Below, in pieces: positions 21,054 through 29,647 of a stretch of 64,000 bases of DNA (the first letter of the stretch is position 1; every line of letters starts with the position of its first letter). Made by a program: the position numbers and the translations under genes. The notes below the pieces were generated by a model. That model did no database searches and was not told the DNA's origin. It saw nothing but the letters and a program-made list of their open reading frames with translations. This DNA comes from Pseudonocardia sp. TRM90224 (GTDB lineage: Bacteria > Actinomycetota > Actinomycetes > Mycobacteriales > Pseudonocardiaceae): positions 62,001 to 126,000 of the forward strand of contig NZ_JAJGSX010000008.1 in the NCBI RefSeq assembly GCF_021245725.1, written 5' to 3'.

Positions 21054-21172
21054 GCACGTCCCTCCGGTGTCTTCAGGTGATCAAGAGTAGTGCTTCTCCC
21101 CCGCCTCGGCCTGGACACGGCAGGCGCGAAGATCCTGCTGGACCTGGCCCCGACGGGCGCGCTGGGCGGCAA

Positions 21173-22432
21173 CTAGTGGAGAAGCGCCCTCGTCGGCCTT
21201 CGTCGAGGGAATTGATCCGGATCGACATACCTGGGCGGGATGAATTCGGGAATCCCGTCGACCATCCGGACGATCCATTCAGTGGCATGTATTTCCCTGT
21301 GATGCATCCGGCACAACATGACCAGATTGTTGATCTCGGTCTGCCCACCGTTCTGCCATTCGACGACATGATGGATATCGCACCAACTCGCCGGGCGGCC
21401 ACATCGTGCGCATCCGCGGTCACGGGCAGCGACCGCTCGTCGCATTCCGTCAGGAATCACTCGGGAGAGGCGGCCGATGTCGAGTGGCTGACTGTCGCTG
21501 TTCATGACGATCGGGATGACGGCGGCATTGCAGGCAAGCTGGCGCAAGTCCTTAGTGGCGATAGCACCGCCGAAGTCGAGAATCGCGGTCCGGACTCGGG
21601 TTTCCAGCTCGGTGAGCGGGATGTGCACGTTGAGGTGCGGCCGGTGCCCGCCGGACTGTGGGACGTCGCCGTGGTCGAGGACGTAGCCGCAGACGTCGGC
21701 CAACGCTTCGGCCTGGCGCTGCTTGCTGCCGCGCTGATCGTCCGCCCCGGCTGGCTTAGACTTCGCGTCGATCAGGGTGGCGATGGTGGCGAACAGGACC
21801 GGATTGTCGAACCGCCCCTTGATCACGCCGCCGGGCCGGTCGGGGTGCGGGGTGATGGTGAGCTCGTTGACCTCGGCCTCCGGCCGGTCTTCGGGTTCGG
21901 GTCCGTCCTGGTCCAGGCCGCGCACGACGTCCATCCCGAACTTGAAGACTTCTGACGGCCGGTTGAGCAGGGCGTACTCCACGACCCGCTGCTCGACCTC
22001 ATCGCACATGGCGGGGCTGAGTCGGGACGCTTCACCGGACTCCAGCACCTTCCGGATCACATCGACGTGCCCCAGCCCGATCGTCGCGTCCGCGAACGCC
22101 GCCGCGCAGATCGGCATCCGGGGCTCCAGGACGGTGCCGGTCAAGCCCACCTGCGGGCACAGGTTCTGCGCGGCGTTCACGTACTGGCGGGCCGTGCCCC
22201 AGTCGATGTTCCAGGAGTCCGCGAGAGCACCGATCGGCGCCCGGTAGCCGAGCGACCCGAACCCACCCTCCCGCAGGAAATCGGCGACGAACTGAACCCG
22301 CGCCCGGTCGATCTCCCGGACCACTCGTTCCATATCCCGCGACGCAAGAAACCTATCGGGGAACGTTCCGGTGGCAGTCTCGACCTGTAACTCGGCGATA
22401 CCGTCGAGTGTGGTGTCGAGCCCTCGGGACAT
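21173..22432 (-). CDS. DUF222/HNH endonuclease-signature protein (13E12 repeat family)
   Basis: 419 residues. The N-terminal two thirds is the helical DUF222 domain; the C-terminus has a complete HNH nuclease fold: RGCARCGRPASWCDIHHVVEW, then NGGQTEINNLVMLC and MHHREIH, with Cys pairs for zinc and the HH of the active site. Such proteins are highly multiplied in actinobacteria and are often tied to mobile sequence, though their biological role is unclear. Base composition is visibly lower in G+C than the NRPS genes, suggesting a separate history. It is bounded by a decayed gene on one side and by hairpin and tandem repeats on the other. Confidence 0.92.
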   Translation of the reverse strand: MSRGLDTTLDGIAELQVETATGTFPDRFLASRDMERVVREIDRARVQFVADFLREGGFGSLGYRAPIGALADSWNIDWGTARQYVNAAQNLCPQVGLTGTVLEPRMPICAAAFADATIGLGHVDVIRKVLESGEASRLSPAMCDEVEQRVVEYALLNRPSEVFKFGMDVVRGLDQDGPEPEDRPEAEVNELTITPHPDRPGGVIKGRFDNPVLFATIATLIDAKSKPAGADDQRGSKQRQAEALADVCGYVLDHGDVPQSGGHRPHLNVHIPLTELETRVRTAILDFGGAIATKDLRQLACNAAVIPIVMNSDSQPLDIGRLSRVIPDGMRRAVAARDRGCARCGRPASWCDIHHVVEWQNGGQTEINNLVMLCRMHHREIHATEWIVRMVDGIPEFIPPRYVDPDQFPRRRPTRALLH

Positions 22433-22498
22433 GACTCCATTTTAGTCGGATTGAAGGTCATCGGCCAGTCCAATTTCGACTCCGCACCCCTGGGTAAA

Positions 22499-22563
22499 GC
22501 GTCGACAACGACGTTATGGCTGTTTGTGAGCGCTAACAACAGCCAAAACGTCGTTGTCGACGC
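22499..22563. repeat. 26-bp inverted repeat in a divergent gap
   Basis: Left arm 22499-22524 starts GCGTCGACAACGACGTT and ends GGCTGTT; right arm 22538-22563 is its reverse complement with one mismatch (position 18). The loop is 13 nt. Unlike the other hairpins in the window it lies between divergent genes, 66 nt upstream of the HNH gene, so it is not obviously a terminator. Confidence 0.9.
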
Positions 22564-22754
22564 CCAAGGCCGGGCCTGCGCCGAAGGCGTGCCCGCCACC
22601 CACAGGTGAGGCAGGAGTGCCATCCCGGAGACTTGCCCGCCCGGCGAGGGCGCCCTTAAGAACGCGACGACCAAGCCCGACAGAACCACCGCGAAACCAC
22701 CCCGCCACGAACCCACCCAACGAACCACGTCGAGAACCGACCCCACCCGCCCAA

Positions 22755-22950
22755 ATGCGCGACTCACCGCTCCGAAACGCGAGACTCACCCGCCGAAACG
22801 TGGGACTCGCCCACCGAGACGCGGGACTCGCCGTGCCGAAGACGTCGACTCACCGTGCCGAAAGTGTCGACTCACCGTCCCAGAACGCGCGACTCACCCA
22901 CCCGCCCACCCCGACTCGCGCACCACGCGGCCCCGACTCGCGCATCGGTT
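22755..22950. repeat. Nine-copy, 22-bp degenerate tandem array (GACTCACC)
   Basis: GACTC occurs at 22761, 22783, 22804, 22825, 22847, 22869, 22891, 22913 and 22935, a strict 21-22 bp period. The unit is about AACGCGGACTCACCGTGCCG; the GACTCACC core and the CCGAAACG stretch are best kept in copies 1-6, later copies drift. No ORF crosses it in a sensible way. Confidence 0.85.
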
Positions 22951-23021
22951 CACCCCCTCTCCCCCGCTCCGGCACCGTTGGGCCACCCCGGTCGGCGGCC
23001 GGATCTGGCACCCTTCCCGCC

Positions 23022-23888
23022 ATGACGACGCTGACGCTGGTGACCCCCGAGGCCGACCTGGTCTACGACGTCCACGGGCCGGCGCCCGAGCCGGGCGGGC
23101 CGGCGCCGCTGTTCCTGATCGGGCAGCCGATGGACGCCAGCGGCTTCACCGCGCTGGTGTCGAACCTCCCCGACCGCACGGTGATCACGTACGACCCGCG
23201 TGGGCTCGGGCGCAGCGCCCGCAAGGACGGCAGGGTCGATCAGGTGCCCGAGGTGCAGGCCGGCGACGTGCACGCGATCATCCAGGCGCTCGGGGTCGGG
23301 CCGGTCGAGATGTTCGCCAGCAGCGGCGGGGCGGTCACCGCGCTCGCGCTCGTCGCGGCGTACCCGGACGACCTCACGACGTTGGTGGCGCACGAGCCGC
23401 CGCTCGTCTTCCTCCTTCCCGACGCGGAGGGCGCCGACCGCGCACGTGCCGCGTTCCGCGACGCGTACCTGGCGAAGGGGTGGGGCGCCGGGATGGCGTC
23501 GTTCATGGCCATGACCCAGTGGCAGGGCGAGTTCACAGAGGAGTACTTCGCGCAGCCCGCGCCCGACCCCGCCGCGTTCGGGATGCCCGTGGAGGACAAC
23601 GGCTCGCGCGACGACCCGCTGCTCTCCGACCGGTCGTGGGCGGTGTCCGGCTACCGGCCCGACACCGCCGCGATCCTGGCCGCGCCCACCCGCGTCGTGA
23701 TCGCCGTGGGTGAGGAGTCGACCGGCGTGTTCACCGGCCGCACCTCCCTCGCGGCGGCGGCGCTGCTCGGCCAGGAGGCGACGGTGTTCCCGAGCCACCA
23801 CGGCGGCTTCCTCGGCGGCGAGTTCGGTTACGCGGGCCAGCCGGAGGCGTTCGCCCGCAGGCTGCGGGAGGTGCTAGGAGCGCCCTGA
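23022..23888 (+). CDS. Alpha/beta-hydrolase fold protein
   Basis: 288-residue cytosolic hydrolase. Fold marks: PLFLIGQPMDASGF (oxyanion strand), TVITYDPRGLGRSA, nucleophile elbow FASSGGAVTAL (Ser within SSGG rather than GHSxG), HEPP after strand 6, a late RVVIAVGEES strand and the catalytic His region FPSHHGGFLGG. The elbow and HHGGF tail match the alpha/beta-hydrolase group with variable GxSxG seen in many actinomycetes; substrate unknown. The ATG at 23022 has no ribosome site. It ends 70 bp before the convergent OmpA-type lipoprotein gene. Confidence 0.88.
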   Translation: MTTLTLVTPEADLVYDVHGPAPEPGGPAPLFLIGQPMDASGFTALVSNLPDRTVITYDPRGLGRSARKDGRVDQVPEVQAGDVHAIIQALGVGPVEMFASSGGAVTALALVAAYPDDLTTLVAHEPPLVFLLPDAEGADRARAAFRDAYLAKGWGAGMASFMAMTQWQGEFTEEYFAQPAPDPAAFGMPVEDNGSRDDPLLSDRSWAVSGYRPDTAAILAAPTRVVIAVGEESTGVFTGRTSLAAAALLGQEATVFPSHHGGFLGGEFGYAGQPEAFARRLREVLGAP

Positions 23889-23957
23889 CAACTGGGACCT
23901 ACTGCGCGCGACGGCCCCAGTCGTTCAGGACCCTCCCAGCCGCCGACTGACCCCGGG

Positions 23958-25493
23958 TCACCGCCGGACCAGCGGCGCCGGGATGCGGGTGCCCAGGCCG
24001 CCGACACCGACGTTCACCGACGTCTCCGCCGGCCCCGGCGCGATGAACAGCGCCCACTGGTGGACCTTGCCGCCCGGCGGGATCTTGTCGTTGCCGAGGT
24101 ACGTGGCATTCAGGTATCCGATGGTGGTCAGGTCCCACCACGCCGGCTCGAACCCGCACGTCGGGTACCAGCGGCCGGCGCCGTCGAGCAGCGTCAGCTC
24201 GCCACCGTTGTCCTCCCGCTCGCCGACCCGCGCCGTGTCGGCGAGGTAGCCGACTGCAACGTCCTCGGCGCCGGTGTTGCTCAGCTCCACCTGCGCCAGG
24301 GCGAACCCGGCGCGGATCGCGACGCTCTGCACAGTGGCGACGAGCCCCTGCCCCTCCAGCTTGGTGTTGACCGGTTGGGTGGGGGTCCCGGTGGTGTCCG
24401 GCTGCGCCGCCAGCCGCGCGACGGTGAGCTCCACGCGGCGGTTCTGCGCGCGGCCATCCGGGTCGTCGGAGCCGTCGGGCTTGTTGTTCTGCGCTATGGG
24501 GCTCTTCTCGCCCGCGCCCTCCGTCTGCAGGGTGAAGCCGGAGACGAGTTCCGCGGCCAGCGCCTCCTTGACCGCAGCCGCCCGCTTCTCCGAGAGCGCC
24601 TGGTTGGAAGCGTCGTCGCCGATGGCGTCGGTGTGCCCGGTGATCGTCACGGTGGCCGGCGGTGATCCGATCCGGCCCGCGACGACACCGAGGGTCGCGG
24701 CCGCCCCGGGTGAGAGCTTCGCGCTCCCGAAGTCGAAGAGCGAGTCGGTGCGCAGCTGCACCTGCGACTCGGTCTCCTTCAGCGGTGCCCGCTCGATCGA
24801 GCTGCACAGCACCGGCGCGACCCGGGAGGTGCGCGACTCCGGCGTGCTGCTGCCGTGCAGGACGGGGTCGTCGCGCAGCGCGGGCGAGCCGATCGGCTGC
24901 ACGGGCAGCTCGACCGGCTGGAAGATGTCGGTCAGCACCATCATCGACGTGGTCTCGGGCGGCGGTGCGGGGAACACGATCGACACCGTCGCCTCGGCGC
25001 CGGGAGCGATGTCCTCGATCGACGACATGCTGATCCGTTCGTGGTCGGGGAACGTGTCGGGGATCTGCACGGCGTTCTGACCGGAGTGCGCCGGCGCGTA
25101 TCCGGTGCCACGTGGCAGGTCGACCAGCGTGACGATCACGTGCGTGTGCGGGTCGAGCCCCAATCCGAGCGGGCTCAGGACGTCACCGGTGTTGTTGGCC
25201 AGCTCGAACTGCAGCGCCACGTCCTCTTCCGACGACCGGACGAGCCGCATGTCGCGGGCCTCGATCTGCAAGGTCGAGGAGATCGACGGCACGCCGCCTC
25301 CGGGAGCGACGGGGGCCGGTGCCGCCGCGGCGCCGGACGGTGCCGACGTCGACGCCGGGGTCGACGAGTCGGCGGCGGGGCGCGGCTGGCCGACGATCCC
25401 GGCACATGCCGAAGTCGCCAGCAGCAGCGCCGCGGTCGCGCCGGCCACGGCCACGCGGCGCGTCGCTGCGGGCATCGGGATCACATCTCTCAC
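23958..25493 (-). CDS. OmpA-domain lipoprotein
   Basis: 511-residue secreted lipoprotein. A hydrophobic signal (VAVAGATAALLLATSAC) ends in a lipobox-like TSAC at about residue 31, followed by a Ser/Thr/Ala/Pro linker. Residues 65-190 form an uncharacterised beta-rich domain. Residues 225-335 are an OmpA-like peptidoglycan-binding domain with ITGHTDAIGDDASNQALSEK, the RAAAVKEAL helix and AQNRRVELTV. Residues 350-505 form a second beta-rich domain similar in style to DUF4352. GTG at 25493 is chosen because GGAGGA lies 6 nt upstream; the internal ATG 6 codons later lacks one. It probably tethers the membrane to the wall. Confidence 0.9.
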   Translation of the reverse strand: MRDVIPMPAATRRVAVAGATAALLLATSACAGIVGQPRPAADSSTPASTSAPSGAAAAPAPVAPGGGVPSISSTLQIEARDMRLVRSSEEDVALQFELANNTGDVLSPLGLGLDPHTHVIVTLVDLPRGTGYAPAHSGQNAVQIPDTFPDHERISMSSIEDIAPGAEATVSIVFPAPPPETTSMMVLTDIFQPVELPVQPIGSPALRDDPVLHGSSTPESRTSRVAPVLCSSIERAPLKETESQVQLRTDSLFDFGSAKLSPGAAATLGVVAGRIGSPPATVTITGHTDAIGDDASNQALSEKRAAAVKEALAAELVSGFTLQTEGAGEKSPIAQNNKPDGSDDPDGRAQNRRVELTVARLAAQPDTTGTPTQPVNTKLEGQGLVATVQSVAIRAGFALAQVELSNTGAEDVAVGYLADTARVGEREDNGGELTLLDGAGRWYPTCGFEPAWWDLTTIGYLNATYLGNDKIPPGGKVHQWALFIAPGPAETSVNVGVGGLGTRIPAPLVRR

Positions 25494-25575
25494 GGTCGGT
25501 CCTCCTCGTGCGTGCGGCCGACCCTCCCGCGAGCGAGTTGCACGCGGATAACACGCCGATCTCATCGCCCAGATC

Positions 25576-26844
25576 TCATCGCACAGAAGTGATCCGGTAG
25601 ACCAGCACCGCGCCGAGCACCATCACCGCAGCAGCGACGAGGTACAGCACCGGGTAGCCGAAGCTCGTCACCACCGGCACCGCCACCACCGGGGCCAGCA
25701 CCTGCGGGAGGGAGCTGGCGACGTTGAGCAGCCCGAGGTGCCCCGCCCGCTCCCCCGAGCTGGGCAGCACCTGCGTGAGCAGCGCGAGGTCGACGGAGGT
25801 GTAGGCGCCGAACCCGATGCCGAGCACGGCGCCGGCGACGAGCACGGCGACCCACGACGTCCACCCGGCGATCAGGAACCCGGCAACCGCCATCACGAGC
25901 CCACCGCCGCAGACGAAGACCCGGCGCTTGCCGACGCGGTCCGACCACACCCCGGCCAGCACGACCGAGGCCAGCAGCGCCACGAGGTACACGAGCGTGA
26001 CCGTCAGCAGGGCGACGTTCGGCTGCGGCAGCCGCAGCACGTCCTTCAGGTAGAAGAACAGGTAGAGCAGGGCGATCGCGTTGCCCATGTTGATCAGGAA
26101 TCGGGTCAACCAGGCCCACCCGAAGTCGGGGTGCGCCACCGGGTTCACCCAGAATCCCGCGACGAACGAGCGCAGGTCCCACGTCGGGCGCGGGATGTCG
26201 AGCGGCGCCCGTTCGCGGCTGACCACGAGGTGCGGCGCCACGGCCAGCAGCACCACGACCGCGCAGGCCACGTACCCGAGCGCGACGCCGTGCGCGCCGA
26301 TCTCGCCTGCAGCCGTCCCGATGCCGGTGCCGATCGCGATCCCGAGGATCAGCGCGAGGCCGAGGTACCCCGCGGCCGTTCCGCGCTGCCGGGCCGGCAC
26401 CTGGTCGGGGATGACGGCGCTGAGGCCGGCGTAGGACGCGTTGAGCATCGTCTGCACACCGCACCAGCCGATGATCATGACCAGCACCGTCGGTGCCGCC
26501 GCCAGCACACAGAGCGCCACCGCGCCGCCGGCCGCGCCGATCACGATCCACGGCGCCCTGCGGCCGAACCGCGAGCGGCTGCGGTCGGAGATCACGCCGA
26601 ACAGCGGGTTCGCCACCAGCGAGAAGAACGCACCGACGCCCAGCACGAGCCCCAGCGTCGCCTCCTTGCCGCCGGGGGCGAGCTGCTCGGCCTGCAGCGG
26701 CAGCAGGAGCTGGATGGGCCCCGACAGCCCGACGAAGATCCCGACCCAGGCCAGGAGGAACCGCGCGATCCAGCCGGTCGAGACCTGCTGCTCCGGTTCG
26801 GCCGGCGCGGGGGACGGGATGCCCGCAGGCGTTCGGTCGGCCAC
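25576..26844 (-). CDS. MFS transporter (GPH/SLC45-like)
   Basis: 422-residue, 12-helix integral membrane transporter. Marks: PLFGVISDRSRSRFGRRAPW between helices 2 and 3, a motif typical of the sugar/cation GPH-like and SLC45-like branches; VIPDQVPARQRGTAAGY before helix 5; a repeated GVWSDRVGKRRVFV in the second half. The start is uncertain: GTG at 26844 gives a plausible hydrophilic N-terminus (ADRTPAGIPSPAPAEPEQQ) but has only a weak ribosome site, while the open frame continues to 27054 over the divergent gene. Substrate may be a sugar or glycoside. Confidence 0.88.
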   Translation of the reverse strand: MADRTPAGIPSPAPAEPEQQVSTGWIARFLLAWVGIFVGLSGPIQLLLPLQAEQLAPGGKEATLGLVLGVGAFFSLVANPLFGVISDRSRSRFGRRAPWIVIGAAGGAVALCVLAAAPTVLVMIIGWCGVQTMLNASYAGLSAVIPDQVPARQRGTAAGYLGLALILGIAIGTGIGTAAGEIGAHGVALGYVACAVVVLLAVAPHLVVSRERAPLDIPRPTWDLRSFVAGFWVNPVAHPDFGWAWLTRFLINMGNAIALLYLFFYLKDVLRLPQPNVALLTVTLVYLVALLASVVLAGVWSDRVGKRRVFVCGGGLVMAVAGFLIAGWTSWVAVLVAGAVLGIGFGAYTSVDLALLTQVLPSSGERAGHLGLLNVASSLPQVLAPVVAVPVVTSFGYPVLYLVAAAVMVLGAVLVYRITSVR

Positions 26845-26926
26845 TGCAGCAGTCTGCCCCGATCGGACGCAAAACACGTACACCGCCTCACCCGCGCCCG
26901 GCTTGATCCGGGAGTATCGGTGCACG

Positions 26927-28096
26927 ATGAAGGCACTGAAACCCCTAGAGGAAGACCCACGACGTCTTGTGCTCGAGAGGGCGGCCGTCCTGCTCGCGCC
27001 CGTGTGGGTGTACCTGGCGGTTCGCGCCACGGGCGTGCTGGCGCTGGCGATCATGGCGGTGGCCGATCGCTCCGACGTGCTCAGCGAGCTGACCGCGTGG
27101 GACGGCGGGTGGCTGCTGGCGATCGCGCAGTACGGCTACGCGGGCGTGCCCGACGACATGCTCGACGCGTTCGGCAATCACACGCCGACGACCCCGCTCG
27201 GGTTCTTCCCCGGCTATCCCGGCGCGGTCGCCGCCGTCGGCCTGCTGACCGGCGGCAACCTCGTCGCCGCCGGGCTGGTCGTCAGCGTGGCCGCCGGCAT
27301 CGCGGCCGCCTTCGCGCTGGCGACGCTCGGCGAGATCGTGCCCGGCGGGTCGCGGCGCGCCGGCCTCCTGCTCGTCGCGCTGTTCGCGGCCATGCCGATG
27401 GGCGTCGTCCTCTCGATGACCTACACGGAGGCGCTGTTCTGCGCGTTCGCGGCGTGGGCGCTGGTCGGTGTGGTGCGCCGGCAGTGGCTGCTGGCCGGGT
27501 TGTGCACGGCGGGCGCCGGGCTGGTGCGCCCGACCGCGAGCGCGCTGATCGCCGCCGTCGGGCTTGCCGCGCTCGTCGCCGTGATCACGCGCAAGGACGG
27601 GTGGCGACCGTGGGCGGGTGGCGCGCTGGCGGCGTCGGGCATGCTCGGCTACCTCGCGTACGTCGGGGTGCAGTCGGGTGTGTGGAACGGCTGGTTCGTG
27701 ATCCAGCGGACCGGGTGGGGCTGGTACGTCGACGGCGGCGGCTCCACCGCCGAGTTCGTCGCCGACATGCTGGTCAACGGCGAGACGATCTTCGACGTCG
27801 CGGTGCTCACCACGCTGCTGGCCGGCGTCGCGCTCTTCGTCGTCGCCGTGCGGATGCGGCTGCCGTGGCCGTTGCTCGTCTACGGCGGGCTCGTGCTCGT
27901 CATGGTCTGGGGCAGCGAGGGGCTCACCTACGCGAAGGTGCGGCTCATGGTGCCGGCGTTCGTGCTGCTCCTTCCCGTCGCGATCGGGTTGGCGAAACGG
28001 CGACCGGGCACGGCCCTCGCCGTCACGATCTCCGTCGTGGTGGCGTCGGCATGGTTCGGCGGCTACGCACTGACGATCTGGAGATACGGGATCTGA
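26927..28096 (+). CDS. PIG-V-like membrane mannosyltransferase
   Basis: 389-residue polytopic membrane protein. After a first helix, the lumenal loop contains LTAWDGGWLLAIAQYGYAG, matching the WD..HF..IA..GY signature of PIG-V-type lipid-linked mannosyltransferases; further on FFPGYPGAVAAVGLL and the helix-rich core (GVVLSMTYTEALFCAFAAWAL) match the same family (YTES/YTEA motif). The likely donor is a polyprenyl phosphomannose and the acceptor an envelope glycolipid or secreted protein, but that is inference. ATG at 26927; TATCGG lies 6 nt upstream, consistent with a leaderless start. Divergent from the MFS gene. Confidence 0.8.
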   Translation: MKALKPLEEDPRRLVLERAAVLLAPVWVYLAVRATGVLALAIMAVADRSDVLSELTAWDGGWLLAIAQYGYAGVPDDMLDAFGNHTPTTPLGFFPGYPGAVAAVGLLTGGNLVAAGLVVSVAAGIAAAFALATLGEIVPGGSRRAGLLLVALFAAMPMGVVLSMTYTEALFCAFAAWALVGVVRRQWLLAGLCTAGAGLVRPTASALIAAVGLAALVAVITRKDGWRPWAGGALAASGMLGYLAYVGVQSGVWNGWFVIQRTGWGWYVDGGGSTAEFVADMLVNGETIFDVAVLTTLLAGVALFVVAVRMRLPWPLLVYGGLVLVMVWGSEGLTYAKVRLMVPAFVLLLPVAIGLAKRRPGTALAVTISVVVASAWFGGYALTIWRYGI

Positions 28097-28127
28097 GGGC
28101 CGGAACCACCTCGGATACGGTCTCCCG

Positions 28128-28453
28128 ATGGGTGATAGCAGCGGTCGCGTCGGCCGGTATGTCCGGATGGTGGCGATGCCGGGCCAGGGTGACGCGCTGG
28201 CCACGACCCTGCTGCGGGTCGCCGACGCGCTGCGCGACAGCCCCGGCTGCGAGCTCTACCTGATCAACGCGGCCGCCGACGAGCCGGACACCGTCTGGGT
28301 CACAGAGTGTGGACCGACGCCGAGGCGTCGGATCGTGCGCTCGGCGGCGAGCTGGGCGAGCTCGGCATCGGCGACGTGCTCGCCCTGCTGGCCGGCCCGC
28401 CGGAGCTCGTCGACCTCACCCCGCTCGGCGGCGCCGGCCTCGGCGCGCGCTGA
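28128..28453 (+). pseudogene. ABM-domain monooxygenase-like protein with a 1-bp deletion
   Basis: The first 60 codons encode a typical antibiotic-biosynthesis-monooxygenase (YgiN-like) barrel: VGRYVRMVAMPGQGDALA, LRDSPGCELYLINAAADEPD, VWVTE. The expected continuation EVWTDAEASDRALGG is present, but in the next frame: the DNA reads GAGTGTGGACC where GAGGTGTGGACC is needed, so one G is missing near 28306. The second frame then runs to TGA at 28451, giving a normal family length of about 107 residues if repaired. ATG at 28128 follows TACGGT by 6 nt (leaderless pattern). Real mutation or sequencing error cannot be told apart. Confidence 0.82.
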
Positions 28454-28459
28454 CCCTCG

Positions 28460-29473
28460 TCAGCTTTCCGCCTGCTCCTTCTTCTCCACCGACTTGTGCG
28501 CGGTCAGCGAGCCGGCGTGGGCCTTCGCGGTCGGGTCGCCCTTGGTCTTGACGAGGCTCGCGACCGTCACGATCACCAGCACACCGATGATCACGCCGAG
28601 GCTGACCGGCGTCGAGATCTCGGGCACCACAGCACTGATGTCGACGTGCGCCCAGTGCAGGATCAGCTTGACCCCGATGAACGCGAGGATGATCGCCAGC
28701 CCGGTCGAGAGGTACACCAGCCGATCGAGCAGGCCCTTGACCAGGAAGAACAGCGCACGAAGCCCGAGCAGGGCGAAGGCGTTGGCGACGAAGACGATGT
28801 AGGCCTCGCTGGTCACGCCGAACACCGCGGGGATCGAGTCGAGCGCGAACAGCAGGTCGATGCTGCCGATCGCGAGCAGCACGATGAACATCGGCGTCAG
28901 CATCCGGCGGCCGTCGATCTTCGTGACGATGCGGCCGCCGACGTACTCCTCGGTGATCGGCAGGATCCGCCGGGCGGTGCGCACGACGGCGTTGTCCTCG
29001 ACGTCGGGATCCTCGTCGCGGTGGCGGAACAGCTGCACGGCCGTGTAGACGAGCAGCAGCCCGAACAGCAGGAACATGAACGAGAAGAGCGAGAGCAGCG
29101 CGGCGCCGAGCGCGATGAAGATCGCGCGGAGGATCAGGGCGAGCACGATCCCGTAGGTCAGAACCTTGTGCTGGTGCTCGTCGGGCACGGCGAACGTCGT
29201 CATGATGATCACGAAGACGAACAGGTTGTCGACCGAGAGGCTCTTCTCGACGATGTACCCGGCGAAGTACTGGGTGCCGAAGTCGCCGCCGTGGGCCATC
29301 GCGAACCAGACCCCGAACGCGATCGCCACAGCCACGTAGAACACCGACCACAGCGTGGCTTCACGGAACCCGACCTTGTGCGGCCGCGCCGCGGCGAGGA
29401 TCAGATCCAGTGCGAGCAGCCCGACGACCAACCCGATCGTCACCGCCCATGTGAGCCCGCTGATCTCCAGCAC
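28460..29473 (-). CDS. TerC family membrane protein
   Basis: 337-residue integral membrane protein of the TerC/Alx family, whose members act in Mn2+ export or metal loading of secreted proteins and are linked to tellurite resistance. The hallmark VEKSLSVDNLFVFVIIM occurs near residue 80 and the second conserved helix FALDSIPAVFGVT near 215; both carry the acidic residues thought to bind metal. About 9 transmembrane segments, with a charged C-terminal tail (KTKGDPTAKAHAGS). GTG at 29473 has GGAGGA 6 nt upstream. No yybP-ykoY-like riboswitch was recognised upstream. Confidence 0.94.
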   Translation of the reverse strand: MLEISGLTWAVTIGLVVGLLALDLILAAARPHKVGFREATLWSVFYVAVAIAFGVWFAMAHGGDFGTQYFAGYIVEKSLSVDNLFVFVIIMTTFAVPDEHQHKVLTYGIVLALILRAIFIALGAALLSLFSFMFLLFGLLLVYTAVQLFRHRDEDPDVEDNAVVRTARRILPITEEYVGGRIVTKIDGRRMLTPMFIVLLAIGSIDLLFALDSIPAVFGVTSEAYIVFVANAFALLGLRALFFLVKGLLDRLVYLSTGLAIILAFIGVKLILHWAHVDISAVVPEISTPVSLGVIIGVLVIVTVASLVKTKGDPTAKAHAGSLTAHKSVEKKEQAES

Positions 29474-29588
29474 CCGATTCCTCCACTCAGTCCATTACGA
29501 ATCCTTTACCAAACGGGCCGGCCCCGCGACGAGTTCCCGGAGTGACCACCCCACCGTCGCGCACTAGTCGCACACCCGCCGCACACGA

Positions 29589-29643
29589 TGCCTGGAAAGC
29601 CACTTTCCCGGCGTCAGGCGCCCGGAAAGTGGCTTTCCAGGCA
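29589..29643 (-). terminator. Hairpin D after the SCO6745-like gene
   Basis: Left arm 29589-29613 begins TGCCTGGAAAGCCACTTTCC; right arm 29619-29643 ends GGAAAGTGGCTTTCCAGGCA. 24 of 25 positions pair with a 5-nt loop. It starts 5 nt after the stop codon of the minus-strand gene at 29648, so it is best read as that gene's terminator. Confidence 0.8.
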
Positions 29644-29647
29644 CCCG

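Larger units (their letters stand above)
22433..23021. other. 589-bp repeat-rich intergenic region
   Basis: Gap between divergent genes with no credible coding potential. It contains, in order, a 26-bp-stem hairpin (22499-22563), an unremarkable GC-rich stretch, and nine degenerate copies of a 22-bp unit (22755-22950). The promoter of the downstream hydrolase should lie in the last 70 bases but no clear -10 is seen. Confidence 0.8.

Noticed and set aside
21089..21176. Short plus frame ending AGAKILLDLAPTGALGGN, perhaps the tail of a lost gene
   Set aside because: Only about 28 codons, no family recognised, and its stop overlaps the HNH gene stop; too weak to annotate.
22755..22950. Possible CRISPR array
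   Set aside because: Units are contiguous and degenerate with no unique spacers, and there are no cas genes.
25540..25590. Direct repeat GATCTCATCGC
   Set aside because: Two short copies only, near the end of an MFS gene; likely chance or a local slip.
29474..29580. Mn-sensing riboswitch upstream of the TerC gene
   Set aside because: No paired elements or conserved loops of the yybP-ykoY type could be found by eye.
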